From Corydoras sp. C115 (Eukaryota; Chordata; Actinopteri; Siluriformes; Callichthyidae): a DNA stretch of 64,000 nt. Positions 21,961 through 33,048 of the stretch are shown one piece after another (positions within the stretch are counted from its first letter, which is position 1; each line of letters starts with the position of its first letter). The DNA is taken from assembly GCA_019802505.1 (NCBI GenBank), contig JAFMOC010000078.1, positions 435,001 to 499,000 on the forward strand, written 5' to 3'. The notes beneath the pieces are model-generated. The model was not told where the DNA came from, did no database searches, and saw only the letters and a list, made by a program, of their open reading frames with translations. A program made the translations under genes and the position numbers.

Positions 21961-22385
21961 GAAAGACTGACATCATATTATTGGAAGATTCTTGATGTGA
22001 TTAATCAGATAAAAAGGCCGGTCATAGACTAGCCAAAAATAGAAAAGGGAATTCATCTTAGATTAGGGATTGGGGTTAAACCCGGAGCAGACAGAGTCAA
22101 ATGATCCAGAAACAGATAAAGAACTCATATGTCAGTTGTTGCCTGGGAGATGTTCAAGAGACTCGGCCAGTTCACAAGTGCATAGGTCTCACGCTGCAGC
22201 TTCCTACTTCAGCTGCAGATGTAGGAAAATAACACCAGTGGAAGATAAATTGTAATAAAAACGTAATAATGTAAGTCTAATGACTACTGAGCAGGTCGAG
22301 TCTATTCACTATCGATTCTCTGTATGTTGTAGAAATTGACAACGTAGCATCCATGTATCCTTTAAAAAAAACAACAAAATGAAAA

Positions 22386-22387
<2 letters not shown>
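21961..22387. other. Intron, nothing recognised
   Basis: No repeat, ORF of interest or RNA gene seen. A short ORF at 22070-22255 shows no familiar motif. Confidence 0.3.

Positions 22388-22464
<77 letters not shown>
22388..22464. repeat. (TA)n microsatellite
   Basis: About 38 TA units abutting the 3' end of the SINE at 22465. Confidence 0.98.
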
Positions 22465-22468
<4 letters not shown>

Positions 22469-22720
22469 CATCCAGGGGCGAATGTTTTAGGCGGTGGGCA
22501 GATATACCTAGAACAGGGAGCCAATCGATTGCTGGACACACTCACTCTCACAAACACAAACATGCACAATATAGGGGAATTTAGAGCATTCAGTTTACCT
22601 TGAATCCATGTTTTTGGACTGTGAAAGAAAACCAGAGAACTCAGAGCAAACCCATGTGGACACAGGGAGTACATGGAGATTCGAACCTGGATGCCCAGCG
22701 CTGAGAGGCGAACGTGGAAA
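22465..22720 (-). mobile_element. tRNA-derived SINE, tail lost
   Basis: Begins at ATCCAGGGGCGAATG, so the last 60 bp of the element is missing and replaced by the TA array. It has the core (CATGTTTTTGGACTGTGAAA) and the head to GCTGAGAGGCGAACGTGG. Confidence 0.85.
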
Positions 22721-22732
22721 AATAATTATTAA

Positions 22733-23020
22733 TTCATTCATTATCTTTCGCTTAATCCACTACTAAGGTCACAGAGAGCCCATCCAGGGGAGAATGTTTC
22801 GGGTGCTGGGCAGATACACCCAGGACAGGACGACAATCTATTACTGGGCGCCCCCAATTACATAAACACACACAGTATGGGGCAATTTAAAGCATTCAAT
22901 TTATGTTTAAAACATATAAATCCATGTTTTTGGACTGTGGAAGTAAACCCATGTGAACACAGATCGAGATTCGAACCTTGATCCCCAGCGTTGAGAGGCG
23001 AACATGCTAACCACTAAATA
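22733..23020 (-). mobile_element. tRNA-derived SINE, diverged
   Basis: From ATTCATTCATTATCTTTCGC to GAACATGCTAACCACTAA, with a shortened core (AAGTAAACCCATGTGAACAC). Confidence 0.85.
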
Positions 23021-23261
23021 AGGCCCAATATAAATATTAAAGAATAATCATTCATTCATTCATTATCTTCCACTTTATCCTATATTAGGGTCATGGGGGA
23101 GGTTCCCCATGCCCATCTAGTGGAGAACGTTTTGGGCGCTGGGCAGATACACCCAGGAGAGGGCGCCAATCTATCGCTGGGCACACACTCACAGACACGC
23201 ACACAAACACACTCTACATGGGGCAATTTGGAGAACTCCATTAACTTGATCCATGTTTTTG

Positions 23262-25236
23262 ATCCACTTAAAAACCTAATTTAGATCCTCTAATACTGTC
23301 CAACTATAGACCAATATCAAACCTTCCTTTTGTCTCTAAAATCCTAGAAAAAATTGTGTTCGACCAGCTGAATCGCCATCTTCTAGCTAATAATGTTCAT
23401 GAAGTTTTTCAGTCAGGTTTTAGGTCTCACCATAGCACTGATACAGCCTTAATTAAAGTCGTTAATGACTTATTAATGTCCTCTGATAATAACCAAATCT
23501 CTTTTCTTGTATTATTAGATCTTAGTGCAGCCTTTGACACTATAGACCATAACATCTTAGTTGATAGATTAGAAAACACTGTGGGCGTTACAGGATCTGC
23601 ACTCCAGTGGTTTAAATCCTTCCTGACAGATCGATATCAATTCACCTGTGTTAACAACCAATGTTCTGATCTTGCTAAAGTTAAATATGGTGTCCCACAA
23701 GGGTCAGTTCTGGGTCCACTCCTATTTGCATTATATATGCTTCCATTGGGATCAATTATTCGTAAACATGGAATCAGTTTCCACTCATATGCAGATGATA
23801 CACAGTTATACATTTCAGCTAACCCTAATGATGGTCGTTCAGTCAGTAAGCTCGAGGACTGCATCCAAGATATTAAAATATGGATGTCAAAAAACTTCCT
23901 ACTGCTAAATTCTGATAAAACAGAGTTTCTGATAGTTGGACCCAAGGACAAAATTAACAAAGCTTCTAACACTATGTTAAACCTTGATAACTCTTTAATT
24001 AGACCCAGCTCATCTGTAAATAATCTCGGTGTCATTACTGATTCAGATCTCTCCTTTACAAAGCACATTAGCAATATTACTAGAATTGCATTTTTTCACC
24101 TTCGTAACATTTCGAAGCTAGGAAATATCCTCTCCCTCCAAGATGCAGAAAAACTAATTCATGCTTTTATTACCTCAAGGTTAGATTATTGTAATTCACT
24201 TCTGACAGGATGTTCTAATAAATCATTACATAAATTACAACTTGTGCAAAATGCTGCAGCTAGAGCTTTAACTAAAACCCGAAAGTTTGATCATATAACT
24301 CCTGTGTTATCAAACCTGCACTGGCTACCAGTTACGTTTCGTATCGAGTACAAAATTTAATTGATAACATAAAATTCTACATAATCAGGCTCCACAGTAT
24401 CTGAGTGAGTTGATTCAATCGTACAAGCCAACACATGAGCTCCAATCTCAAGGTGCTGGTCTACTCTTAGCTCCTAGAATAAATAAAATTACTGCTGGTG
24501 GAAGAGCGTTCTCCCACAAGGCTCCTCAACTTTGGAATAGCCTTCCAGTTACTGTTCGTAATTCTGAATCACTATTAATCTTTAAAAATAAATTAAAAAC
24601 ACATTTATTTAATCTTGCGTTTAATTAATCCCCTGTAGATAAAGATGTAGATCTCAGGCTTGGCTGTGTTGGGGGGTAATCTCTGATCAGTGTATGCTGG
24701 CGTTTCACCTCTTAGTCCACCTTTTAGTTCTGCTGCTCTAGTCAGTGATGCCGGAGTCACATGCTGCACTGTGTCAATAAATTACTTATTAATTAAATGC
24801 CGTGCTTTATTATTAGCTCTAACTGCCTTCCTTGTCTGTTTCTTTTGAGGTGTCCCCCGGCTTCCTGGAGATCTTCATCCATGCTGACGAATACTGGATG
24901 GAACCTGACAAGGCGGTCCTGCAGGATGTCCCCTAATGGACTCACATATAGTTTTCCAGTTGTTAGTTTTTCCATTTGTTTAATATCTGTACATAGCTGT
25001 CCTACATTGTTGTTGCTGCCTGGCTGCTCAAGGAGGATGAGTCCCCCACTGAGTCTTGGTCCTCCCAAGGTTTCTTCCTTAAATAACAACATAAAAGGGA
25101 GTTTTTTCTTGCCACTGTCACTTCGGCTTGCTCTTTGGGGGTTTAAAGGCTTTTCATTCTGTAAAGCTGCTTTGTGACAATGTACTGTTGTAAAAAGCGC
25201 TATATAAATAAATAACTTGAACTTAACTTAACTTGA
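23262..25236 (+). mobile_element. L2-like LINE inserted in a SINE
   Basis: A 5'-truncated copy of the family at 14.6 kb, starting inside the RT region and ending in a TTGAACTTAACTTAACTTG tail. The 3' UTR has lost about 100 bp near 24715. TTTTG on both sides is a plausible short TSD. It is closer to intact than the first copy. Confidence 0.88.
23273..24628 (+). pseudogene. LINE reverse transcriptase fragment, one main frameshift
   Basis: Open from about 23273 to 24360, covering RT motifs [52 protein letters not shown] and SYADDTQLYIS (catalytic YADD), then the C-terminal region to FRIEYKI. A stop/frameshift near 24358 separates the last block at 24410-24628 (GGRAFSHKAPQLWNSLPVTV to FNLAFN). 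Endonuclease and 5' regions are absent, so it is inactive. Confidence 0.88.
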
Positions 25237-25417
25237 ACTTTTGGACTGTGGGAGGAAACCGGAGAACCTGGAGGAAACCCATGCGGACACGGGGAGAACA
25301 TGGAAACTCCACCCAGACGGGGATTCGAACCGGGAATCCCTAGTGCTAAGAGGCGAACGTGCTAATTACTAAGCCACAGTGCCAAATATTAAAGAATATA
25401 TAATATTATATCTGGAA

Positions 25418-25770
25418 TCCATTCATTATCTTCCGCTTTATCCTCTATTAAGAGTGGTGGGGTTACCCATGCACATCCAGGGGAGAAAGTTTCACCCAGA
25501 ACACCCAGCGCTGGGCAGATAGACCCAGGACAGGGCACCAATCTATCGCTGGCACACACTCACTCACACACACAACACAATCTATATGGGGCAATTTGGA
25601 GAATTCAACTGACCTTGATTCATGTTTTTGGACTGTGGGAGGAAACCAGAGAACCTGCAGGAAACCCACAGGGAGACACAGGGAGAACATGGAAACGCTA
25701 CCTAGTTAGGGGATTCGAACCGGGAATCCCTAGCGCTGAGAGTCGGACGTACTAACCACTAAGCTGCCCA
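25418..25770 (-). mobile_element. tRNA-derived SINE
   Basis: Full-length reverse copy from CCATTCATTATCTTCCGC to CTAACCACTAAGCTGCCC. A partial internal duplication CACCCAGAACACCCAGCG lies near 25492. Confidence 0.9.
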
Positions 25771-26151
25771 TTATACAGTATATGAAATGTATTATAAATA
25801 TATATTTAAAAAGGCAAGCCAGATATAAAATCTATAATAACAATGTTTTATACAATATTAGTCTCAAGAGATGATTGGTGTATAGATTACTGTGTTCCGC
25901 AGCGTTGTTCTGATTCATGCCGTCTCTGGTCTGATATTCCACTGTACACCACGGAAACACAAACACCTTTTTTTACAGAGTATCGTGTACCTGCCATTTT
26001 TAAACAATTTGGGTTTTTGTGAACAGCGTTGGTGTTTCAAAAAGCGAAATTCTTTCATTGAAATCGAGCAAGAGAATTCTGTATTTTATGTGCGTAATGT
26101 TTCACTTTCCACATTTATGTTCCTTAACCAATTCTGACTCCATCGTCATGT
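25771..26151. other. Intron, nothing recognised
   Basis: AT-rich flank, then balanced sequence with no recognisable repeat. The short ORF at 25892-26137 has no motif I know. Confidence 0.3.
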
Positions 26152-26580
26152 ATGACAAGATACACACAAACACGCAAATTAACACAGACAAACACACACA
26201 CACACACAAAGACACAAACACATACACACAAACAAAAAAACAGAAAGACAGAAACACACGTACAAGTGCGCAAAACACAAACGCATAGACAAACAGACAC
26301 ACACACAAAAAAACACACACACAGACAAACACAAGCACAAACACCCAGACACACACAAACAGCAGACCATCACACGCACAAACACACACACTCAAACAGA
26401 CATATAAACACAGACATATAAACAAACAGTCAGACATACACACACACAGGCAGACAGACACATACAGCCCCACAAACACACACATACACACACAGGCAGA
26501 CAGACACATACAGCCCCACAAACACATACACACACACACACACACACACAGACAGACTAACAAACACTAACAAGACAAAC
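26152..26580. repeat. CA-rich cryptic microsatellite
   Basis: The plus strand is almost only A and C with scattered G (ACACAGACA, ACAAACACACA units). A 61-bp piece (CACACAGGCAGACAGACACA with TACAGCCCCACAAACACA) is tandemly repeated at about 26443-26526. The long ORFs here are low-complexity artefacts. Confidence 0.95.
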
Positions 26581-26984
26581 AAAAGAGAATTCTGTATTTT
26601 AAGTGTGTAAAATACTTTACTCTTGTAAAGTATGAAGGAAGTTGGAAGACTAAAATGAGGTCTTGCCACCCACAGCTTTGGAGAAGATGTTATGTGCACG
26701 TTGGAGCGGGTCAAAAAAAATTGGCTCCAGTATAAACACATTAATCGATACATTTGAGGACATAACGATTTGTCGATTTGCCAGCTGAACAATCGATGCA
26801 TCGATTTAAGTTGATTCATATTTACACCCCCAATGATGTATGGAACACTATGGTGAGTTGAGTTCTATGTAGACCTTAAGAAAAACATACCCTTTCGTAT
26901 CCGGCAAATAACCAGGCTATAATGAAATAAAAGAAGATTAAAAAAAAAAAAAAAAAAACTCCGAAGCCTCTGAAAAACATCCAT
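26581..26984. other. Intron with a possible hAT-like end
   Basis: 26730-26840 (TAAACACATTAATCGATACA, GATGCATCGATTTAAG, ATTTACACCCCCAATGATG) resembles 1035-1105 and has the look of a hAT subterminal region. An A18 run is at about 26941-26958. Confidence 0.35.
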
Positions 26985-27245
26985 CATGTGAGATATGAGG
27001 CTTTATATATAGCAGACAGTGCTTTCATGAAAAGAAAACCTCAGCTGAGTCAAGCTGCAGTTGGAAAGATATTCCGAGCCCATTATCCTCCTTTCAAAAA
27101 GGCTAACATTAAAGTAGCCCCTACAACAGATGCCTCCTATTTTCCAATTAAATGAGCAAAGAAAAGAGCGAACATACTTCAGGTACTTAAAATTCTCTTG
27201 GGAGGAGCCACTTGCAGCAAAAACGAGATAATACAAGCTGAATAA
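26985..27245. other. Candidate conserved non-coding element
   Basis: Non-repetitive and of even composition, surrounded by repeats, with words such as AAACCTCAGCTGAGTCAAGC and TTCCAATTAAATGAGC. No ORF or splice sites. Offered only as a place to look for conservation. Confidence 0.35.
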
Positions 27246-27599
27246 AAAAGATACAGACAGTTATTCAAATGCTACTAGTAACTCGAACAATGTAACAACA
27301 AAGATCATTTAAGTTTAAGTAAAATCACATTAAATGGCATGTCAAGCATAAAGGTGCTGACTGGGCGTTTTCTCTAAAGCACTTTAAACATAAACCAAAC
27401 CCTCAGGAATTATGGGAAAATGATGTAAAGATGCTCCTCTATGTGTCAGGCCTTATAACACCTCGTTCCTGTGATATATTCAGAATAATGCACGCCCTCT
27501 GCTGGCTCATTGCTGTATTAAATGTTAAGAAATTAAAATTTATGTTCCATAATCCATGCTGCCTCCATCATCTATTACAACATACACACCAACACGCTA
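27246..27599. other. Intron, weak family X similarity
   Basis: 27440-27500 (GTCAGGCCTTATAACACCTC, GTGATATATTCAGAATAATG) resembles family X. Otherwise nothing is recognised. Confidence 0.3.
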
Positions 27600-27614
27600 G
27601 TTAACACAGACAGA

Positions 27615-27664
<50 letters not shown>

Positions 27665-27821
27665 GATACTATCTGTCTACAGTATCCAGAGACTGCATGG
27701 TACAGAGTCTCTGGATACTGTAGACAGATAGACAGACACACACAAAGACACAAACACAAAAACACGCACAAACACAGAAAGACAGACACACACGTACAAA
27801 CACCCAAATATACACAGACAG
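27600..27821. repeat. CA/ACAG tract with a perfect hairpin
   Basis: (CA)n and ACAGACAG units surround a palindrome. Arms 27669-27694 and 27706-27731 are 26 bp and exactly complementary, starting CTATCTGTCTACAG and ending CTGTAGACAGATAG, with an 11-nt loop. The tract continues beyond hAT copy B at 29864. Confidence 0.95.
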
Positions 27822-28210
27822 TAAGGCTGCAACTAACGATTATTTTGATAATCGATTAATCGGTCGATTTTTTTTTCGACTTGATCCATGTTTTTGGGCT
27901 GTGAGAGGAAAACCAACTACACTGTACAATTATTAAACAGGTCAATAAATGTCTGGTTTTACTTACAGTATGAGTTTAAGGCATCCAAGTAGCCCAAAGA
28001 GCAATTAAACACAAATCTCACACACACACTGACACAATATGTAGCACAGTGTGAAAAAAGAATTTGAGTCACTCTAATAAGTTACCTAATTCCTCTTTAA
28101 ATGCAACTAGTTCAACCTCAATCCCATAGTGTGCAGTGTCTTCACTCATATTTTATCAAATAATTAAAATGTGAAGCTTGATCATTAATTAGCACCATTG
28201 TGTACAAGTT

Positions 28211-28560
28211 CGGTGGCTTACTGGTTAGCACGTTCGCCTCTCAGCGCTAGGGATTCCCGGTTCGAATCCCCATCTGGGTGGAGTTTCCATGTTCTCCCCG
28301 TGTCCGCGTGGGTTTTTTCCGGGTTCTCCGGTTTCCTCCCACAGTCCAAAAACATGGATCAAGTTAATTGAGTTCTCCAAATTGCCCCATGTAGAGTGTG
28401 TCTGTGTGAGTGAGTGTGTGCCCAGCGATGGATTGGCGCCCTGTCCTGGGTGTATCTGCCCAGCGCCCGAGACGTTCTCCCCTGGATGGGCATGGGGAAC
28501 CCCACCGCGACCCTAATAGAGGATAAAGCGGGAGATAATGAATGAATGAATGAATGAATG
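28211..28560 (+). mobile_element. tRNA-derived SINE nested in hAT copy B
   Basis: Full-length young copy with an intact B box GGTTCGAATCC and a (GAAT)n tail. TGTACAAGTT at 28201-28210 and 28561-28570 is the TSD. Copy E has the same site without the SINE (46769-46778). Confidence 0.95.
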
Positions 28561-28727
28561 TGTACAAGTTGTATGTACAGTATTTATAAAAGCACATTTG
28601 AACACTTATTAAGCTGTTTTGGGGGGGGGGTTCAGTAAAATTATTGTATAATATAATATATAGTATGTTTAAGTTAACATTTCCTATAATGAATGAAAAG
28701 CACAATGAGCACATCTAAACATCCCTC

Positions 28728-29084
28728 TGTCAGACTCGCCTACCTCGGATTAAAGCGGCTGCGCATAGGAAGCGCAGAGCCGCCGCGTTTTAACGCGCTG
28801 AAGGGAGCCAGGCACGCAGGTAGCAGAATATCAGGATTTATTAAAAGGTGTAGAGACACCAAAAGCAAAGAGGTACAACCCGACGAGTGACATAAAATAA
28901 ACGACGTGCACTGACAACGGGGAACTCAGGAAATAAATACAAAAAGACACCCGACCACGTGCACAAAACAAACCAATAACAAAAACGAGTTAATTAACTA
29001 AACTAATGACCAATGAACGTTAATTAACTCAAAAGAACAAAAGAAACGCAGAACAGGTGACAGGTGCCCTAGGCACCTGTTACA
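28728..29084 (-). mobile_element. Solo LTR nested in hAT copy B, TSD CCCTC
   Basis: Starts TGTCAGACTCG and ends GCACCTGTTACA. CCCTC flanks it at 28723-28727 and 29085-29089. Copy E has an empty CCCTC site (46821-46825). Read on the minus strand it carries TTTTAATAAATCC, an AATAAA signal in the expected place, so minus is the likely sense. 357 bp, no internal region. Probably a Ty3-gypsy-type LTR, but the class cannot be proven from an LTR alone. Confidence 0.85.
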
Positions 29085-29863
29085 CCCTCACTTAACAAAA
29101 GTCAACTCCAAATAAAACATGATACTCAGTTGTCCTCAGTAATGAACCAAATATTGTCTGTTCTGTAGCCTATTGGAAAAAAATTAATTAACAAATGAAC
29201 TAATTAACAATCAGCTATTGAAAAAAAATAAATTAACAAATTAGCCAATTAACAAAAAAATACCTCTTGTGTGAAATGTCAATTGGACACCGGGACATAT
29301 GTGTCTGCTTTGAACACTGTGCACAAGGGGGGGGGGGACTCTTTCGTAAATCGCGGTAAACGTAGACTTGTGCTTCAGCACGTTGCTTGCGGAATGACAC
29401 ACAGCGCCGTGCGCCTGTTATTTAATGGTCCATGAAGGTAATTTAAAAACCAGGACATTTCCTCACTTTAAAAAAAAACAGGGACGTGAAATACGGACAT
29501 GTCCCGGGAAATACGGACATGTCCCGGGAAATACGGACGTATTCGTATAACGGACGTTAAGACACGTTCTCCATCACTGTTATTTTCCAGTTAACAACCA
29601 AAAAAAGCATGAAGCTGCCCTGCTGTTTCTGCGTTGGCTGTGTCTCATTTGCACGATTTATAACTTGTTTTGCAGACTCCGCCTCGTTCTGATCAACCCG
29701 CTATTTTTTTCCCAGCGTTATTGAAGCGCTGCAGGTGACGTAAGCGGTTACGACATTGCGAGTAACGCGGAAATAGTGCGTCCCAACGAATCGATAAAGG
29801 GAATTCATCATCGATACTTTGGATAATCGATTTTTATCGATTTTATTCGTTGTTGCAGCCCTA

Positions 29864-30027
29864 ACAGACAGGCAGACTGACACATGCACAAAACACACAC
29901 TCAGAGAAATAAATATAATAAACGAAGTAGTTCATTATATAGCATTTCCAAACACACACACACAAACACAGACAGACAGACAGACAGACAGAGACACAGA
30001 CAGACAAACACAAGCACAAACACCCAA

Positions 30028-30072
<45 letters not shown>

Positions 30073-30420
30073 GACAGACACACGCACAAAACACAAACAC
30101 TCAGAAAGACCTAAGTAGATTTATATAGCTATAGGCAGACAGCTAAACACACACAAACACACACACACACACAGATAGACAGACAAACACATATACACAC
30201 ACACACACAGACAGACAGACACACACAGGAAGACAGACAGACAGACACATGCACAAACACACACAGACAGGTAAACAGTTAAAACAAACACACAGAAACA
30301 GACCAACACATACAGCCCGCCTCCCTTCACATACACAGACAGACACACAGACATATAAAGCCACACACACACAGACAAACAAATACACAAACATAGTCAC
30401 ATAAACACACACACAGTCTC
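29864..30420. repeat. CA/ACAG tract, right part
   Basis: Continuation of the tract interrupted by copy B. (CA)n occupies about 30035-30068, with ACAGACAGACAG runs at 29974-29998, 30068-30080 and 30204-30246. ORFs on both strands here are artefacts of simple sequence. Confidence 0.95.
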
Positions 30421-31000
30421 TGTCTGCCCCACACATTCAATAATCAAGCTTAGAAACTTTAACGAATGAACAGTATGGTTTTCTGTCTCTGTCCTTTGAA
30501 CCTTTCTAATATTCGGTGTGGTAAAGCGATTCATCTCAAGGTTTTTTCCACATCGTTTAATAAAAAGCTCATTAGCAGAAACACCTGTGTGATACTTCAT
30601 CCCATGTTCAAGCGCTCTCCTCCAATCTTCTATTCGTTTGTTTTCTAAGCAGAGTATAATTACGGCAAGCCTTTTACAAATCTGAGTGTGTGTGTGTGGC
30701 TTTTTTTGCACTGTAGTCCGGTATTGTAGTTATTTTAAGTATGCACTTTGAATCCATTTGACAGGGACTCTATTTAAGATCCCCGCAAGTCTGAATGAAA
30801 TGTAAATCAGAATCATTAGCGAGACGGCGCGGCGCAACCAGCAGCCATGCGCGCGACAAAATTAGCCGTGTGCAGCTGATGGAGATGAGCAGTGACAGCT
30901 TTACTCTGCGAACATGAGAGACATATTTGAAGTCATGCGAATTACAGGAGGGAAAATGCAGAAGAGAAACTCATCTTACTGTGGATGTGACCATTGGTTA
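30421..31000. other. Intron; candidate conserved element 30775-30985
   Basis: 30421-30770 is unremarkable. 30775-30985 is non-repetitive with GAATCATTAGCGAGACGG, CAGCAGCCATGCGCGCGAC and TGCAGCTGATGGAGATGAGC. It has higher GC than its surroundings and no coding frame. A regulatory role is speculative. Confidence 0.35.
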
Positions 31001-31711
31001 ACAATTTTGAAGGTGCTGTCTTTGTACGTGTTATTTTCCTGAAAACAAAACTATTAAATCTTTATTTTCATATATTTTTTTGTATTTATTCAAAATATAC
31101 AGTTTAATAAAGCAATATGGTATGAAACGGTGGGCATTGTGAATTAATCAAAGAGGTTTTATTAGGGATGACTCATAGAGCAGTTTTTTTACACACTATA
31201 ATAATAAAAAAATGGTTTGATTCATAAATGCAAACAGCAAAATCGTTAATGAACTGGATTTCCAGTAAACGACGTAATCTAGTGCAGTTTGTAGAGTGAA
31301 CAGTAATCGCTGCAGCTGACTGAGCTTCTCAGAGCAACCCATTCTTTCACAAATGTTTGTAAAAACAGTCTGCATGCCTAGATGCTTAATTTAAAACACC
31401 CGATTCTGATAATTTGGATGGGTGAGCAAATACTTTTGACAAAATAGTGTATGTAATTCTCTATTTATGTACGTGGCTGACACTATTAATTGCAAATCAT
31501 CCAAAGTAATAGTGTTTTTTTTTGCTTTTTTTTGTCAACGGATTGCCTTGTATCACTAATAATATCAACATGATGTATGTAAAAAGATTTACACATTAAA
31601 GCTTTAAGAAAAATATGAATCCTGATAGATTAGATCTCAGGCCAGAAAAGTATGAGCACAACTGACCTAGAGGACATGGAAGTGTGTCTAACAACAGCTA
31701 TCGGCTCTACG
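31001..31711. other. Intron with family X and Tc1/mariner fragments
   Basis: 31120-31300 shares GGTTTGATTCATAAATGC and ACGACGTAATCTAG with family X. 31424-31462 (GGTGAGCAAATACTTTTGAC, then AAAATAGTGTA) is the usual end of a fish Tc1/mariner element. The rest is not recognised. Confidence 0.45.
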
Positions 31712-31932
31712 TTACATCACATTTGGTCATTTAGCAGATCCTTTTATCCCTATCCCAAGCGACTTACAAGTATCCCAACTTGGTTGGGGTCAGAACACAG
31801 GGTTGACACCAACATCCCTGTGTCAGTCTGTCAAAACTGACAACTACAGTACATATCCACGACAGGAAGAGTGAGCGTGAGCAAGCCTTACATACACCCA
31901 CACACACACACACACCCACCAAAAGCTGTGTG

Positions 31933-31933
<1 letters not shown>
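31712..31933. repeat. Old dispersed teleost repeat fragment
   Basis: TTTGGTCATTTAGCAGATCC, CAAGCGACTTACAAGTATCC and GGTTGGGGTCAGAACACAGG match the first half of the repeat at 14557. The remainder up to the TA array has a short CA run at 31896-31915. Confidence 0.6.

Positions 31934-31999
<66 letters not shown>
31934..31999. repeat. (TA)n microsatellite
   Basis: About 33 TA units. Confidence 0.98.
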
Positions 32000-32001
<2 letters not shown>

Positions 32002-32571
32002 CATAAGCATAAAAACCCTGTATTTTGCAGGAATCTCATTTATTGTTGATACCAGTCATTTGTCCGCCATCCGATGGCCTGTGTCGGCCTTAAATTTGGC
32101 AGGGCGCCGAGACATCGTTTGACAGCAGGAACTGAAGGAACCTGTGGTGCTTATTTTCACAGGAAATTCGCAGTCCATAAGCTTCAGTGGGAAAATGTCA
32201 CAAGAGCATCCTAGTCAGACAAATATCTGTGGCAGACAATTTACAGCTCTGTATCTCTCTCCCTCTATGCAGTTTGAAGATGATTTATTTCTAAAGCTGT
32301 TAGGAAAGGGTACTTTAAAACAAAGTACTCTAAAACAACAGCACAGACCTTTAGTCTTTCATAACAAAAGCACTCATCTGCTCCGGTGCTGTGTCTGGTT
32401 TCGTTCAACTGAAAATGTACCTAGTCCGTTCAAGTGTTCCATGACCAAGCCATCAAGCTGACGTAAAATTCCAAATTACATTTATTCCTCGAGCAGACAC
32501 TCAGGTTTTGTAGGTTCATTTCCAGTAAATAAAAAAATGTGAGAGTAATTGCAGCGTGGTAATGGGAAACA
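32000..32571. other. Non-repetitive intron; candidate conserved element 32050-32290
   Basis: Words such as CCTTAAATTTGGCAGGGCGC and CACAGGAAATTCGCAGTCC are not part of any repeat in the window. The ORF at 32144-32461 has no known motif. Low-confidence candidate for conservation. Confidence 0.3.
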
Positions 32572-32580
32572 CTGTGCAAT

Positions 32581-32934
32581 GCATTCATTCATTCATTATC
32601 TTCCGCTTTATCCTCTATTAGGGTTGCGGTGGGGTTCCCCATGCCCATCCAGGGAAGAAAGTTTCGGGCGGTGGGCAGATACACCCAGGACAGGGCGCCA
32701 ATCTATCGCTGGGCACACACTCACTCACACAGACACGCACGCATACACACTCTATATGGGGCAATTTGGAGAACTCAATTGACTTGATCCATGTTTTTGG
32801 GCTGTGAGAGGAAACCGGAGAACCCGGAGGAAACCCACGCAGACATGGGGAGAACATGGAAACTCAGACCGGGATTCGAACCGGGAATCCCTAGTGCTGA
32901 GAGGCGAACGTGCTAACCACTAAGCCACCGTGCC
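32581..32934 (-). mobile_element. tRNA-derived SINE with TSD
   Basis: Full-length reverse copy. CTGTGCAAT at 32572-32580 and 32935-32943 is the TSD. The tail is (ATTC)n and the head ends AAGCCACCGTGCC. Confidence 0.94.
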
Positions 32935-33048
32935 CTGTGCAATACAGTAGACAGGTAAAAAAGGGCCTGGCCGGATAGTATGGTGTCTGTAAGACATGAT
33001 TACATCAATCATCAGGACAGTCTAGATCTGAAACGGCAATAATATATT

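Larger units (their letters stand above)
23045..25386 (-). mobile_element. tRNA-derived SINE split by a LINE
   Basis: The 3' two-thirds lies at 23045-23261 (CATTCATTCATTATCTTCC to GATCCATGTTTTTG). The head half resumes at about 25237-25386 (TTTTGGACTGTGGGAGG to CTAAGCCACAGTGCC). The two halves join perfectly at CATGTTTTTGGACTG. Confidence 0.9.
27822..29863 (-). mobile_element. hAT transposon copy B with nested SINE and solo LTR, TSD ACAGACAG
   Basis: Tips TAAGGCTGCAAC and GTTGCAGCCCTA match the copy A ends (one mismatch). ACAGACAG flanks it exactly at 27814-27821 and 29864-29871. Compared with copy A it is inverted. Internal words match copy E (CATCTAAACATCCCTC, AATTGGACACCGGGACATA). No intact coding region. 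Two later insertions, at 28211-28560 and 28728-29084, account for about 707 of its 2042 bp. Confidence 0.93.

Noticed and set aside
26102..26563. Cys/Val-rich 153-codon minus-strand ORF, and similar ones at 27.6, 29.9 and 30.1 kb
   Set aside because: Translation of CA/GT-rich simple sequence; no real protein composition.
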